A stretch of 64,000 nt of DNA from Prevotella vespertina (GTDB lineage Bacteria > Bacteroidota > Bacteroidia > Bacteroidales > Bacteroidaceae), in contig NZ_VVIQ01000002.1 of the NCBI RefSeq assembly GCF_009728485.1, positions 310,001-374,000 of the forward strand, read 5' to 3'. Positions 1 through 9,856 of the stretch are shown here, piece after piece. Positions within the stretch are counted from its first letter, which is position 1; the number at the start of each line of letters is the position of its first letter. Made by a program: the position numbers and the translations under genes. The notes under the pieces are model-generated. The model was not told the origin of the DNA. It did no database searches and saw only the letters and a program-made list of their open reading frames with translations.

Positions 1-33
1 CAAGGCATGGGGTGAGTATTAGAATCAATCATA

Positions 34-618
34 ATGAGATTACAATCCATGATGCTGTTACCAGTCGCCTTTCTGACGCTGGTAATAGCTACAACTCTTA
101 CGTCCTGCACCTCGTGCTCATCGCGTGGTGTGGGACATTATGATACTACACTCGTTGATACCATGGTAGCTGTTAACCTCGACAGCACCAAGGGTGACAA
201 TGGTTCTTATGTATCAGCATGGGTCTACTTAAACGATTCTTCGCTAGCAACAATACAAAGTGCTCCGAACAAAAAATCGCAGATTACAAGCTCTAACCAC
301 ATGTTTATCCGTGTGAGAAAGGTTGGACGTCTAGGGTTGGAAGCCTGTATGATTCTTGGAGATGGCGAACAGTTCGCTGGGAATAGTTTTGATAGTTCTA
401 ATTATGTAAGGGTCTATGCGCAGGGAGATGAGGTCGGACGATTCACTTACAAACCAGGTGTTAGTAAGCAAACAGACTCTGCTTTCGTTCAAAATCCCGT
501 CGCTTTCGTTGATTGTTTACGCAAGTATCGCTCATTAAAGATTGAGGCAAGCACCTTTACCAGTGGTTCTTTGGTTTATTCCTTCGATGCTATTGAGGCT
601 TTAAAGGGCAAGAAGTAG
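34..618 (+). CDS. Hypothetical lipoprotein, 194 aa
   Basis: The protein begins with a hydrophobic signal segment ending in a lipobox (Leu-Thr-Ser-Cys, Cys about residue 25), so it is probably a lipid-anchored envelope protein. The rest is a soluble domain with no motif I recognise. An alternative ATG pair lies 15 bp downstream and would also keep the signal peptide. It is followed by an intergenic 22-bp-period repeat, so it is probably the end of its transcription unit. No function is proposed. Confidence 0.7.
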   Translation: MRLQSMMLLPVAFLTLVIATTLTSCTSCSSRGVGHYDTTLVDTMVAVNLDSTKGDNGSYVSAWVYLNDSSLATIQSAPNKKSQITSSNHMFIRVRKVGRLGLEACMILGDGEQFAGNSFDSSNYVRVYAQGDEVGRFTYKPGVSKQTDSAFVQNPVAFVDCLRKYRSLKIEASTFTSGSLVYSFDAIEALKGKK

Positions 619-690
619 TTAATAAAAGAGGACAGGATGCAAGATTAGAACTCCACCTCTTAGTTTAGAAAAATATCTAACACTATTCAA

Positions 691-773
691 GAAGGGAGTT
701 TCTTCACATCGAAGAGACGCCCTTCTCATAATGAAGGAACGCCCTCTTCAAATGAAGGAGGGCGTTCCTTTCG
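691..773. repeat. Intergenic tandem array, period about 22 bp (GAAG.GGCGTTCC family)
   Basis: Four imperfect units start at 691, 711, 733 and 754 (20, 22, 21 and 20 bp). Each begins GAAG(A/G)G and carries a GGCGTTCC or inverse ACGCCCTC core, so neighbouring units can pair as hairpins. It lies between the ends of two convergent genes. Related arrays with the same core occur at 22590, 27086 and 29836. Function is unknown; a terminator-like role is possible. Confidence 0.6.
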
Positions 774-877
774 TTTCACAAATTATATTGTTAGCTTAGA
801 AACAAATTGTTCGTTGATTGTCTTTAAGTATTCTTTTGAGATTTAAATCATTGAGTTTGATTTAAAAGGAAGCCCCT

Positions 878-1483
878 TTACACCCCTTCCTCTTCGGACA
901 GCTCTTCTTCAGTCTTTGGTTTCTCTGCTTTCTCCTGATCGCTACCTGTATCTAACTCAGTGGCATTTGTGATACGAATATGGCACGACTTATCAATAGA
1001 AAAGTTCATTGGTACATATTCATCACTATTAGGATCAGGAGAACCAACGCTCACACCAAAGCGTAAAACATCGCCTTCTACATGGTCAAACATAAATCCG
1101 ACAAGCGAACCATGCTCTCCGTAATCATTGTTTGTGAACTCTTTAAAGTCGTTCTTTGTGAATGTTCTATCATAGAAAGTGGTACCATCAGGACGCTTGA
1201 TAGTCAGTTGCACCTTATTGTCATAATACTTCCTTCCATCTTCATCCTCCGACAACTCAAGGTCTTTATCAGCATATCGACGGATTGTAATGGTATATAT
1301 TCCCCCTACCCACTCGACCTTCTTTTCATATTTAAAGTCGGACAAGCTCTTTGGACCAGTTGGTACTTTCGGACGCGGAGCAATCTTAGTTATGATGTTA
1401 TTCGACTTTTTTTCCTTCTTACATGCAGCCACACTACAGAGGGCGAGGGCTACAATCAGAATGGTAATTAGGTTCTTTGCCAT
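878..1483 (-). CDS. Hypothetical lipoprotein, 201 aa
   Basis: From the start at 1483 the protein opens MAKNLITILIVALALC and reaches Ala-Ala-Cys followed by a lysine-rich stretch, a typical Bacteroidota lipoprotein signal. The frame stays open upstream to 1558, but a promoter (-7 TACTTTTG at 1507-1514, TTG at 1535-1537, 20 bp spacing) lies inside that extension, so the later start is preferred. The C-terminal tail is very acidic and glutamate-rich. I do not recognise a domain. Confidence 0.7.
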   Translation of the reverse strand: MAKNLITILIVALALCSVAACKKEKKSNNIITKIAPRPKVPTGPKSLSDFKYEKKVEWVGGIYTITIRRYADKDLELSEDEDGRKYYDNKVQLTIKRPDGTTFYDRTFTKNDFKEFTNNDYGEHGSLVGFMFDHVEGDVLRFGVSVGSPDPNSDEYVPMNFSIDKSCHIRITNATELDTGSDQEKAEKPKTEEELSEEEGV

Positions 1484-1506
1484 AATAAATGTGTAATTAG
1501 ATAGTA

Positions 1507-1537
1507 CAAAAGTACACAATTTCTTTGAATGTAGCAA
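1507..1537 (-). promoter_or_regulatory. Bacteroidota-type promoter for the 201-aa lipoprotein gene
   Basis: On the minus strand TTG (1535-1537) is followed 20 bp later by TACTTTTG (1507-1514), matching the -33/-7 pattern of the Bacteroidota primary sigma factor. It ends 23 bp before the chosen start codon. Confidence 0.5.
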
Positions 1538-1629
1538 GTGTTCCCTTTCAAAGTTCATACAATGAGGGAAAGCCCTCCTAAGGACTTCCTAAAGGAAAGC
1601 TTATACCTAATTATTTATTATTGAGGTAC

Positions 1630-1664
1630 AAAAAGGCGGACAGATGAGGATATCCGTCCGCCTT
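1630..1664 (-). terminator. Rho-independent terminator after the DUF3857 gene pair
   Basis: A 9-bp perfect stem (AAGGCGGAC, 1633-1641, with GTCCGCCTT, 1656-1664) is followed, in minus-strand sense, by a run of T. It lies about 100 bp past the stop at 1765 and fits the end of the two-gene operon 5779-1765. Confidence 0.75.
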
Positions 1665-1764
1665 GACAATATATATTTTCCCCTCATATAAACCAGCTTT
1701 TAGTAAGAACTTCTTCCCTCTTAGAAAGACTGGAAAGAGTCTGCTGTTAGGGTAAAGAGGGTTT

Positions 1765-3900
1765 TTACAACTTCTTCAACACAACTTGAAGACTATTGAA
1801 ATCGTATGCCTTATCGAGAGCAGATAACACATCCGACCACTGAGAAGCAGGAACTCGATATTGCTTATATACCTTTTCGAAAGTAATTAATAGTTTACCA
1901 TCCTCGACAGAAGCCTTAGAAGTAAAGGAAATAGCACTATTATCTACATTAGAATTGAGTTTCTGCAAGCTTTCCGGAGATACTTCATAGCCGCTAGGAA
2001 TGGCTAGGCGCACCGTAACAGAGTAAGTTCTAGGATAAGGATAGATGATATCTACATTGCGCTGACGCTCTGCTCCCTCTATATGAGCTTGTTGTCCGAC
2101 TAGCTGACCGACGGAGATTACAAGGTTGCGACCAGCTTTCTTGACCAAACCATCCATCTGGTAATCCACAAGATAAGTAAAGGGTTTATTCTTCTCACCG
2201 CATGAGAGCACCTTAGTGTCATTCACTTTCACTGCTGCATGGTCGTGATATGCCTTTATCTCATCGCTGAAGTTATCTGCAATAGACTTCTTGTCTTGCT
2301 CTGCGCGTTCTGCTGCTCGCTGGTCAGCAACGCTTGCTCCCTTGTCATAAAGCTGTGCAAACTTTGTCACACCATAGTCAGCTCCCCATGCTTGAGCCAT
2401 CTGCTCGGCTGAAGTATAGTCCATGATGTTACCTTCCTTATCGCATCCTGTGGTGGCATCTTGGCGTTTGATGTTGAGTAAGATACCATCCACAGTAGCA
2501 TCAACATCTACCTTCTCTGTGTTATCCTTCGCCTGGCTGCCAGGGATAGTCACGTTTCTAAAAGGTCCATTTTGGAACTTCTTCTTCGCATCAGTAGCCA
2601 CAGCTTCTCGGTTCTGATAGATAGATGGAATGGTGTTAGCCGTTGTGCCATATCGAGTACTTACTGGGAAGTAACACTGACCATTACTCAACATGAAGCC
2701 ATAGGTTACGTTCCAGATGTTCGCCAACTGCCCAATAGGTTCGGTCATACAATCAGTTACCAACACACGTGAGTATGGTACTTTGAGCTTATCAAGTAGG
2801 AATGAGAATACAGAACCAAAGTTCCTATATGAGAAGTAAGGATTATTATGCACCAAGGTATTCAACATGGCGAAGTTGTAGACATAGTTTGCTCTCTCTG
2901 TTGGATCGCTGATTTTCTTCGCTTCATCAATCACTTTGTTGAACATCTTATAGAATGACCACTTGCTAGTAGTCACATCCCAAAGTGTCCAAGCGTCCTC
3001 TTGAATGACCTTCGCATCGGGGTTTGCCTGCAAACCTTTGACCTTCATACTCTTTGGAATATACTCCAATGCTACCTTCGCATTGATGAATAACATTGTA
3101 TAAGGGGTCTGCGCCAATGGATTATAAGCATAGTCAGGCATGGTCTTATCGATGTTTTTCTCACGAACATCTAGAACAATATCATCTTTATCAGCACCTT
3201 GCTTGAAGTCTGGAGCACCATTCATTGTGCGGTACTGAGTGCATAAGTCCTTATCAATAGAGCAATGAATTTGATAGTCAAGGATGGGATATTGACTACC
3301 AAAGAAGAATGTTATTGGATCAATATTCTCCTCTCTTAACTTGTCATAGTTATAGTAGAAGTAGTCAATCATATCGCCTACTTGCAGATTAGGAACAGCA
3401 AGTTTTGCATATTTCTCTTCTCCTTTCTTACCTTCGTTATTGTCTTGATAATCCTTTTCTTCCACTTCCTTAATGGTACCATTGGGCTTAATAACACGCA
3501 CACCGAGCACTGTTCGGCGGTCATTACGCCATAGTCCATTATTGAGAGAATAGTCGTATGTGCGGAACTCAAACGTGGAGAACTTATCCAAAGCAGCCTT
3601 ATCATTAATCTTAACAAGGTTTCGGATGAGGTGAGTACCCGTACATTGCTTCACATTACCAAGGCTAAGAGCACTGAAGCGGTTGCTATAGTCGACTCCA
3701 ACCTCTTCATATCTCGCCAAGACAACAGCCGACTCTTTATTATACTTTGTCGGTACTGTGCGGTTGTTGAATTGTGGTAAATCCTTCTTCCAGACCTCCG
3801 CTTTCACTTCACGTGCAAACTTTTGATAGTCCTCATCATTGAATGCCATCATAGGAAGAGTTATGATGGTGAGGAGGAGCAATGTGATTAGCTTTTTCAT
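1765..3900 (-). CDS. Exported DUF3857/transglutaminase-like protein, catalytic Cys apparently lost
   Basis: The 711-aa protein has an N-terminal signal peptide (MKKLITLLLLTIITLPMMAF), a beta-rich N-terminal domain of the DUF3857 type, a central transglutaminase-like region (about residues 330-400) and a C-terminal beta domain. Members normally carry a Gly-Asp-Cys-Lys motif at the nucleophile. The neighbouring paralogue has it, but here the matching place reads Phe-Gly-Ser-Val-Phe-Ser, without Cys. It may be a binding rather than catalytic protein. It lies 52 bp downstream of the intact paralogue on the same strand, so the two are probably co-transcribed and may work together in the periplasm. 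The substrate is unknown. Confidence 0.8.
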   Translation of the reverse strand: MKKLITLLLLTIITLPMMAFNDEDYQKFAREVKAEVWKKDLPQFNNRTVPTKYNKESAVVLARYEEVGVDYSNRFSALSLGNVKQCTGTHLIRNLVKINDKAALDKFSTFEFRTYDYSLNNGLWRNDRRTVLGVRVIKPNGTIKEVEEKDYQDNNEGKKGEEKYAKLAVPNLQVGDMIDYFYYNYDKLREENIDPITFFFGSQYPILDYQIHCSIDKDLCTQYRTMNGAPDFKQGADKDDIVLDVREKNIDKTMPDYAYNPLAQTPYTMLFINAKVALEYIPKSMKVKGLQANPDAKVIQEDAWTLWDVTTSKWSFYKMFNKVIDEAKKISDPTERANYVYNFAMLNTLVHNNPYFSYRNFGSVFSFLLDKLKVPYSRVLVTDCMTEPIGQLANIWNVTYGFMLSNGQCYFPVSTRYGTTANTIPSIYQNREAVATDAKKKFQNGPFRNVTIPGSQAKDNTEKVDVDATVDGILLNIKRQDATTGCDKEGNIMDYTSAEQMAQAWGADYGVTKFAQLYDKGASVADQRAAERAEQDKKSIADNFSDEIKAYHDHAAVKVNDTKVLSCGEKNKPFTYLVDYQMDGLVKKAGRNLVISVGQLVGQQAHIEGAERQRNVDIIYPYPRTYSVTVRLAIPSGYEVSPESLQKLNSNVDNSAISFTSKASVEDGKLLITFEKVYKQYRVPASQWSDVLSALDKAYDFNSLQVVLKKL

Positions 3901-3952
3901 AACTATATGTATTGAAAATAATTAATAGCAATTAGGATGAACAGAGAAAGGG

Positions 3953-5779
3953 CTATTTCCGTTTCAAGACAACTTGCTCGTTACAAGCATCCGTCCACTT
4001 CCTTAGCGCATCATTCCATTGTGGTATGTTCTTTAAAGGGATTCGTCTGTGGTTAATTTGCATCTTCTGATGGAAAGTAATGACGTTTCCGTTTTGTACA
4101 AATCGGCATGTGAGCGTACCCTCTGGAGTATTGAAAGTAGCTGAAGAAGGTAAGTAATCAACACGATAACCAGCTGGAATGGTTAGCACAGCCTGCCTAA
4201 CAACGTTGCAGCGAACAGGCAAATAATAGTCGTGTGTGCGCTGAACAGTATCAATGCGGGCATCGAAAAGATTGTTGTGAGGGTTCATCTCGATATATAA
4301 CTCGCCATCAGCCTGTTGCACCGCAGGCTTATTAACCACCTTACCAGTAAACTTTCCCCATTCGTGGCGAGGGTCGTCATCCACCCACTTCACGTCAGAT
4401 ACCATCATATTATGCGCATCTGAGTTAAGGTTGTTAGCAAGTAAATCATCGTTATGTTTGCTCCCGACATTGTCAGAAACCGACATAAACCATTCCTTCA
4501 TATCGCCTCGTGTCATATAGGTAGCCGTTCCCACAAGAGCATCTCCTTGTAGTTGATAATTGTAAGAGAGGCTATCAATCGATTCATCAGGCTTCCTGAC
4601 GGGTACAATCTCAAGTCTTGGGCGGTCGCCATTGGCTATCATTGCCTGTGAACCTTGTATTCCTTGCGGTGTATAAGTGTATGGGATGTGCTTGCAAGTA
4701 GCATCAACAAAGTAAGTCTTACCTTTATATAAGAGCGTACAAATCACGTGGTCAGCCCCAGCGAGAGTAGGAACATCACTCATCTTAAAGGGTATCTCCT
4801 CCGTTCCTATATCTGTCCAACGAGCATCGAAACCCTGTGCTTTAAGTAAGGTAGTGAGCAGTAACGCCATACCCTTACAATCACCATAACGCTTACGGAG
4901 CACCTCGGCAGGTGTATCTGGGCGATGCCCGGCTATTCCGGCTTCGTAGGCTATGTATCTAATGTTGTCCTGCACCCATCGATAAGTGTTGCTTATGCGG
5001 TCTTCGGGAGTCTTACTTGTCTTGTTAATCTCGGCTAAGAGTGACTGAAGATTAGGTATATTACAATCCACGTCAGCCATTTTCATTGACCAGCTGTACA
5101 ATGCGTTGACATCAGCAAAGGGACCGATGATCAAAAGATAAGGATAGACACTTGAAGAAGGAGGCATTTGCGCATCCTCTTTCATGCGATTGCAGTTGGT
5201 CATAGTATAGCGGTAAACCTCATCCGTAGGCGTTGACTCATGTGCAACCTGTATGTTATAGCCCTCAAAGTTCATTTCTTTAAGCCGATAGCCAGCCAAC
5301 TTCTTAGGAATAGTGATGGTCAGTGTCTTGTGCTGAATGAAGTATTCTTCGAGCAAATAAACACGTGTGAAATACTTAATATCCTTAAAGGTACGCTCGA
5401 AGGAAGCACTGCATGTTTTGCCTTTCTTACTTATCTCACCTTGCACGGTGCATGCCTTCGTATCGTCATAGAACACATTTTCAGGAGTGACATTCGTATA
5501 TTGCTTCTGACCATGCCCCGAGATATTATCCAAAGAGATAAATTCTCCATAGAAGACCGTGGTTTGCGGCATTACTTTCGTCACTGAATTAGACAGATAA
5601 GTGACTTTCTCTGTGTTCTTTACAATAGGTTTATCACCATCAAAAGTCAATGTGTATTGTTCGTCACATTGCGAGATAAGAATCTTATCGTCCCATTGTT
5701 GTGCCTGAGCATAAGCCGTACAGCACGTGAAAAGAAGTACTGTAACCAGCGAACGGATTGTTTTTAAATAGCTTACCAT
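3953..5779 (-). CDS. Exported DUF3857/transglutaminase-like protein with intact Cys-His-Asp
   Basis: From the start at 5779 the protein (608 aa) has a signal peptide ending Ala-Tyr-Ala-Gln-Ala-Gln. A DUF3857-type N-terminal domain precedes a transglutaminase-like domain with the nucleophile motif RYGDCKGMA, then Ala-Asp-His-Val and Val-Asp-Ala-Thr for His and Asp. The fold is used by cysteine proteases and transglutaminases; the real reaction is not known. The frame is open upstream to 5857, but a TATCTTTG -7 box at 5855-5862 would overlap that start, so 5779 is chosen. It heads a two-gene operon with the Cys-less paralogue. Confidence 0.8.
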   Translation of the reverse strand: MVSYLKTIRSLVTVLLFTCCTAYAQAQQWDDKILISQCDEQYTLTFDGDKPIVKNTEKVTYLSNSVTKVMPQTTVFYGEFISLDNISGHGQKQYTNVTPENVFYDDTKACTVQGEISKKGKTCSASFERTFKDIKYFTRVYLLEEYFIQHKTLTITIPKKLAGYRLKEMNFEGYNIQVAHESTPTDEVYRYTMTNCNRMKEDAQMPPSSSVYPYLLIIGPFADVNALYSWSMKMADVDCNIPNLQSLLAEINKTSKTPEDRISNTYRWVQDNIRYIAYEAGIAGHRPDTPAEVLRKRYGDCKGMALLLTTLLKAQGFDARWTDIGTEEIPFKMSDVPTLAGADHVICTLLYKGKTYFVDATCKHIPYTYTPQGIQGSQAMIANGDRPRLEIVPVRKPDESIDSLSYNYQLQGDALVGTATYMTRGDMKEWFMSVSDNVGSKHNDDLLANNLNSDAHNMMVSDVKWVDDDPRHEWGKFTGKVVNKPAVQQADGELYIEMNPHNNLFDARIDTVQRTHDYYLPVRCNVVRQAVLTIPAGYRVDYLPSSATFNTPEGTLTCRFVQNGNVITFHQKMQINHRRIPLKNIPQWNDALRKWTDACNEQVVLKRK

Positions 5780-5854
5780 CTGAAGTTTAAATAGATAGAA
5801 ATCGTTATATTGCCTGTCGGTAATGACTTGAAAATGTGGAATAAAGCCCACATG

Positions 5855-5862
5855 CAAAGATA
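5855..5862 (-). promoter_or_regulatory. Probable -7 box for the DUF3857 operon
   Basis: TATCTTTG on the minus strand, 75 bp before the chosen start at 5779. No convincing -33 TTTG is visible at the usual distance, so this rests on the -7 element alone. Confidence 0.4.
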
Positions 5863-5927
5863 GACAATTATTCTGAATGAGGCATAAAAGTCTTATGTTT
5901 TTTTAATAACATCGATGAATTATATGG

Positions 5928-5954
5928 TTGTTACCTACTTTCTTTTTAACTTTG
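5928..5954 (+). promoter_or_regulatory. Probable promoter of the sulfatase gene
   Basis: TAACTTTG at 5947-5954 matches the Bacteroidota -7 box and sits 36 bp before the sulfatase ATG. TTG at 5928-5930 is a candidate -33, although the 16-bp spacing is shorter than usual. Confidence 0.45.
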
Positions 5955-5990
5955 TAGCATGACTAAGAACCCAAGCAATAATTATCAACA

Positions 5991-7529
5991 ATGAAGAATA
6001 CCTATCTCTTCCATTTCACGAGACGCCCTTCTCCCCTGTACGTAACGGCTTCGTTGATGTCAATAGGGGCTCTCCTTCCAGCTAATGCACAACAAGTAAA
6101 GTCGCAGCCCAATATTATCTTCTTTATGGTTGACGATATGGGATGGCAGGATACGTCCCTTCCTTTTGCCGATTCGATTACTGCTAATAATCGAAAGTAC
6201 GACACCCCGAACATGGAAAGACTTGCTGCAGAGGGGATGATGTTCACAGATGCGTACGCAACACCTATCAGTTCGCCCTCAAGATGTAGCTTGATGACTG
6301 GTATGAATATGGCACGGCATCGGGTAACGAATTGGACTTTGCATCGCGACCAGATGACAGATGGGAAGCGAGAGGGGGTCACACTACCTGATTGGAATTA
6401 CAATGGTATTGCACAGAGTGGTAATGTGGGGCATACAGCAAAGGCGATTTCCTTTGTACAACTACTAAAGAATGCAGGCTATCACACCATACACTGTGGG
6501 AAAGCACACTGGGGTGCGATTGATACTCCAGGTGAGAATCCCTGCCACTTTGGCTTCAATACAAACATAACTGGTACTGCTGCTGGAGGCTTAGCAACCT
6601 ATCTAAGTGAGCGTAACTATGGCTTTACTAAGGATGGAAAGCCCACATCTCCCTTCGCAATACCTGGCTTGGAACGTTATTGGGGGACTGGCATCTTTGC
6701 GACTGAAGCCCTTACACGGGAGGCGATAGTGGCTTTGGAGAAGGCGAAAAAGTATGACCAGCCGTTCTATCTATATATGTCTCATTATGCCGTACACGTT
6801 CCCATCGACCGAGATATGCGTTTCTATCCCACCTATCGTGCACGTGGACTATCAGAGAAGGAGGCTGCCTACGCCTCGTTGATTGCTGGAATGGATAAAA
6901 GTTTGGGCGACCTCATGGACTGGGTGGCGCAGGCTGGACTCAAGCGAGAGACGATTATCATCTTTATGAGTGATAACGGGGGACTCGCCTCATCGTCCTA
7001 TTGGAGAGACGGGGAGCTTTACACACAGAATGCACCACTCAAGAGCGGTAAAGGGTCACTATATGAAGGAGGGATAAGAGTGCCTTTCATTGTGAAATGG
7101 AACCACGTTGTAAAGCCCAACTCACGTTCGCATACGCCGATAATCATCGAGGACCTTTACCCTACCCTGCTCTCTATGGCGGGAATCAAGCACTATCGTG
7201 TGCCACAGACTATTGATGGGAAAGATATTACACCGATACTTCGTGGTAGGCAACAGGGCTTTGAGAAACGTCAACTGGTGTGGAACTACCCTAATATATG
7301 GGATGGTGAAGGACTGGGCATCAGCCTCAACTGCGCTATTCGTGAGGGAAAGTGGAAACTAATCTATTCGTATCTTACAGGGAATAAAGAGCTTTATGAC
7401 CTCTCAACCGACCTCTCCGAAAAGCATGACTTAGCCCTTTCACATCCTCAACTCGTTGCTCGTCTCTACCGCCATCTCACCTCCCGTTTGCGTAAGATGA
7501 AGGCACAGCAACCGATTGTTAAGTTATAA
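5991..7529 (+). CDS. S-type sulfatase, exported
   Basis: This 512-aa protein belongs to the formylglycine-dependent sulfatases, which remove sulfate esters from glycans. Visible features are the metal-binding start NIIFFMVDDMGW, the activation motif Ser94-Ser-Pro-Ser-Arg (Ser94 would be oxidised to formylglycine by an anaerobic maturase) and a later FMSDNGG metal site. A hydrophobic stretch ending Ala-Asn-Ala-Gln near residue 34 suggests export. No maturase is in the window. The substrate cannot be read from the sequence; with the second sulfatase at 25.2 kb it points to use of sulfated host glycans. Confidence 0.88.
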   Translation: MKNTYLFHFTRRPSPLYVTASLMSIGALLPANAQQVKSQPNIIFFMVDDMGWQDTSLPFADSITANNRKYDTPNMERLAAEGMMFTDAYATPISSPSRCSLMTGMNMARHRVTNWTLHRDQMTDGKREGVTLPDWNYNGIAQSGNVGHTAKAISFVQLLKNAGYHTIHCGKAHWGAIDTPGENPCHFGFNTNITGTAAGGLATYLSERNYGFTKDGKPTSPFAIPGLERYWGTGIFATEALTREAIVALEKAKKYDQPFYLYMSHYAVHVPIDRDMRFYPTYRARGLSEKEAAYASLIAGMDKSLGDLMDWVAQAGLKRETIIIFMSDNGGLASSSYWRDGELYTQNAPLKSGKGSLYEGGIRVPFIVKWNHVVKPNSRSHTPIIIEDLYPTLLSMAGIKHYRVPQTIDGKDITPILRGRQQGFEKRQLVWNYPNIWDGEGLGISLNCAIREGKWKLIYSYLTGNKELYDLSTDLSEKHDLALSHPQLVARLYRHLTSRLRKMKAQQPIVKL

Positions 7530-7623
7530 ATCAAGTGTATGCAATTAGGAGTTACGCCAATGCGAGCAATGAGCTTTCACGAGAACTATCATTCCGTCGC
7601 ACTTTGACTAGCACCGATGAAGG

Positions 7624-9357
7624 CTATTGGTGTAACGCTTTATCGTAATCAATACTATTCAGTACGAGGCGAGGACGCCTATTGTTGAAACGTGGAGAGA
7701 GGACATTCCGTTCTGCCTTGTACTCTTTAGTACTTATTCCAGCCAAATACAACAATAGATGTGGTAGGTCGTCAGTCATGAACTTATTATGCCTTGCCTT
7801 CATAATCTCTATGAATATCTTGTGATGCCTCTGCCTATATGCAGGCGAGCACCATATCCAGAAGGGTATTTCAAACTCCTCATGATACTTCTTAACATCA
7901 ATGTTCTCTACCTCAGTGAGCCTACCAGCCATATCCACATCCTTGCCATAACAATCCTCTCCATGGTCGGATAGATAGACAACAACAGCCTCCTTATTGC
8001 GGAATCGTTCGACTATCTTACTCAAAACAAAGTCGTTATAAAGCGTCGCATTATCATAGTCTGCAATCGTCTGTTTCGCATGATCTGACAGGTCCGAACG
8101 TGTGTAATCCTTTATACTAAACCTCTTCATACCGCTTTTACAACGTGCTGAGTACTGGAAGTGCTGTCCTAGTAGATGAAAGATGATTAATTGTGGCTTC
8201 CCTTTATTGATACGCTCATCGTAATCGTTTAATAGCTCATCGTCATAGTCGTGGATACTAGTATTCCTGTAATCAAACATCTGCTTGTTGAGTTGTGGAT
8301 GATTTAAGAAGAAGCCACCGACGAGGTTATTCGTCCAATCAGGCGTATAGTTGATTCCATAAGGGAATTGGTTGGACAGGAAGCTAACATGATAGCCTGC
8401 TTTCTTGAAGGCTACAGGAAAGAGAGGACAGTTACTCCAATCCTCTTTCTCACCCACTGATTGCAATGAGAAGATCTGCTTGAATACCCTACTGGTTAGA
8501 TTCCATGGCGAAACGACATCGGTGAATACTGCCAAAGAGTCATTACCTTCCATGAGAGCAAGCTGACGGGGCGTTGTGGGCAAACGATAACCATATAACT
8601 GCGAATGGTGTCGGTTCGCACTTTCGCCTATAATGAGAACAATAGTAGGAGACGTAAAGTTACATGAATCAACCGCCAGTCTTTCATTAGCCACGATGAC
8701 GCCTTCCACTTGATTCGCTATCAAGTGATTGAAATAAAGTCCGTAAATAACACGTTCAACAGGATGATAAAGATGGGCAAAACCATTATTTACAGCTATT
8801 TCAAGCCCCGACAGATTCCTAACAGTGTATAGTTGTACCTTATCATAGACGCTTAAACAAGTCCCGACAACAAGTGTGAGCAATAAAGCAGAGGCGATAA
8901 GGGGTTGCTTAAGATAAGCAGTTGGGAAGCTCATCCTCCTTATCGCCATAACAGCATGGCTAAGGGCAAGAAGGAAGATGACTGTCGCCAGCGAAAACAG
9001 AAGTTCTGGTTGAAGATATTGAGAGAAGAACTCGGAGGCTTCCCTACCAGTTGTCTCCTGCGCTAAAAGGAGCATCGTCGGTGTAAGCGGCGTATTGAAA
9101 AGGCTTTTACAACAGGCATCTATTATCGCAATCACATAAATGAGACTACTCAATATAACCTCCAACCCTTGGCGTAATATACGTGGACAAAGGCTCAATA
9201 AAAGGCAAACAAAATACACATCAGCTATCAACTCTATGTAACCAAAGATGTTCCGATGGCTCACATTCATAATAGCACCCACCAACAGCATAAACACAAA
9301 GAAAAGGGAACACGCTTCTATTGGCTTAACCAGATGGGCTATAAAGGTACGCTTCAT
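7624..9357 (-). CDS. Phosphoethanolamine transferase-like inner-membrane protein
   Basis: The protein (577 aa from 9357) has several N-terminal membrane helices and a periplasmic alkaline-phosphatase-fold domain. The hallmark is IGESANRHHSQLYGY, followed by the Asn-Leu-Thr-Ser region expected to carry the acceptor Thr and by VVYLSDHGED for metal binding. Relatives (EptA/LptA family) move phosphoethanolamine from phosphatidylethanolamine to lipid A or other surface glycans, often changing resistance to cationic peptides. The start at 9357 is preferred because the frame's upstream start at 9435 lies inside the -7 box. The exact acceptor is not known. Confidence 0.85.
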   Translation of the reverse strand: MKRTFIAHLVKPIEACSLFFVFMLLVGAIMNVSHRNIFGYIELIADVYFVCLLLSLCPRILRQGLEVILSSLIYVIAIIDACCKSLFNTPLTPTMLLLAQETTGREASEFFSQYLQPELLFSLATVIFLLALSHAVMAIRRMSFPTAYLKQPLIASALLLTLVVGTCLSVYDKVQLYTVRNLSGLEIAVNNGFAHLYHPVERVIYGLYFNHLIANQVEGVIVANERLAVDSCNFTSPTIVLIIGESANRHHSQLYGYRLPTTPRQLALMEGNDSLAVFTDVVSPWNLTSRVFKQIFSLQSVGEKEDWSNCPLFPVAFKKAGYHVSFLSNQFPYGINYTPDWTNNLVGGFFLNHPQLNKQMFDYRNTSIHDYDDELLNDYDERINKGKPQLIIFHLLGQHFQYSARCKSGMKRFSIKDYTRSDLSDHAKQTIADYDNATLYNDFVLSKIVERFRNKEAVVVYLSDHGEDCYGKDVDMAGRLTEVENIDVKKYHEEFEIPFWIWCSPAYRQRHHKIFIEIMKARHNKFMTDDLPHLLLYLAGISTKEYKAERNVLSPRFNNRRPRLVLNSIDYDKALHQ

Positions 9358-9432
9358 ATTAATTCTAACGATTAGCAACACATATTCCTTATCATCAGTC
9401 CCACACAATAGGGACTTAAACAAGATTCGCAA

Positions 9433-9464
9433 CAAAGGTACAAAATAGCATCCGTATTCTCAAA
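9433..9464 (-). promoter_or_regulatory. Promoter of the phosphoethanolamine transferase gene
   Basis: On the minus strand TTTG (9461-9464) is followed after 20 bp by TACCTTTG (9433-9440), a full match to the Bacteroidota consensus. The expected leader to the ATG at 9357 is about 70 nt. Confidence 0.65.
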
Positions 9465-9612
9465 TAATCTCATGGTCGCACCATGAAACTTATTATATGT
9501 CATCCAATCACGACAACATACACAGCTTACAGCGTGCAACGTCTTATCAATGGCACGCTAACACCCGTTCCATCTCATGCCTGCATATAGCATAAACAAC
9601 GTTCCCTCCTAT

Positions 9613-9730
9613 GGAACATGAATGTTCCGCCTGTGGAATGTTAATGTTCCGGCTTTGGAACATGAATGTTCCCGTGCTGGAACGTTGATGTTCCCATACG
9701 GGTACGTTGACGCTCCCGCACGGGAATGAA
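9613..9730. repeat. Palindromic intergenic array, exact 22-bp period (GGAACATnnATGTTCC)
   Basis: Units begin at 9613, 9635, 9657, 9679 and 9701, with a partial one at 9723: exactly 22 bp each. The core of the best units is the 16-bp palindrome GGAACATGAATGTTCC followed by a 6-bp variable linker; units at 9679 and 9701 are more diverged. A related array lies at 36577. The rest of this 400-bp gap before the GH18 gene end holds nothing I recognise. Confidence 0.8.
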
Positions 9731-9856
9731 CTATCACATATATACCTAAGTGGATTTCCCTAATATGCCTAGACTCTTATTTGTTATATTAACTGAAGGG
9801 ATAGATGCACTTTGGGGAGTCTAACGGTATCTCTTCTTTACTTCTTGAAAGGCGGG

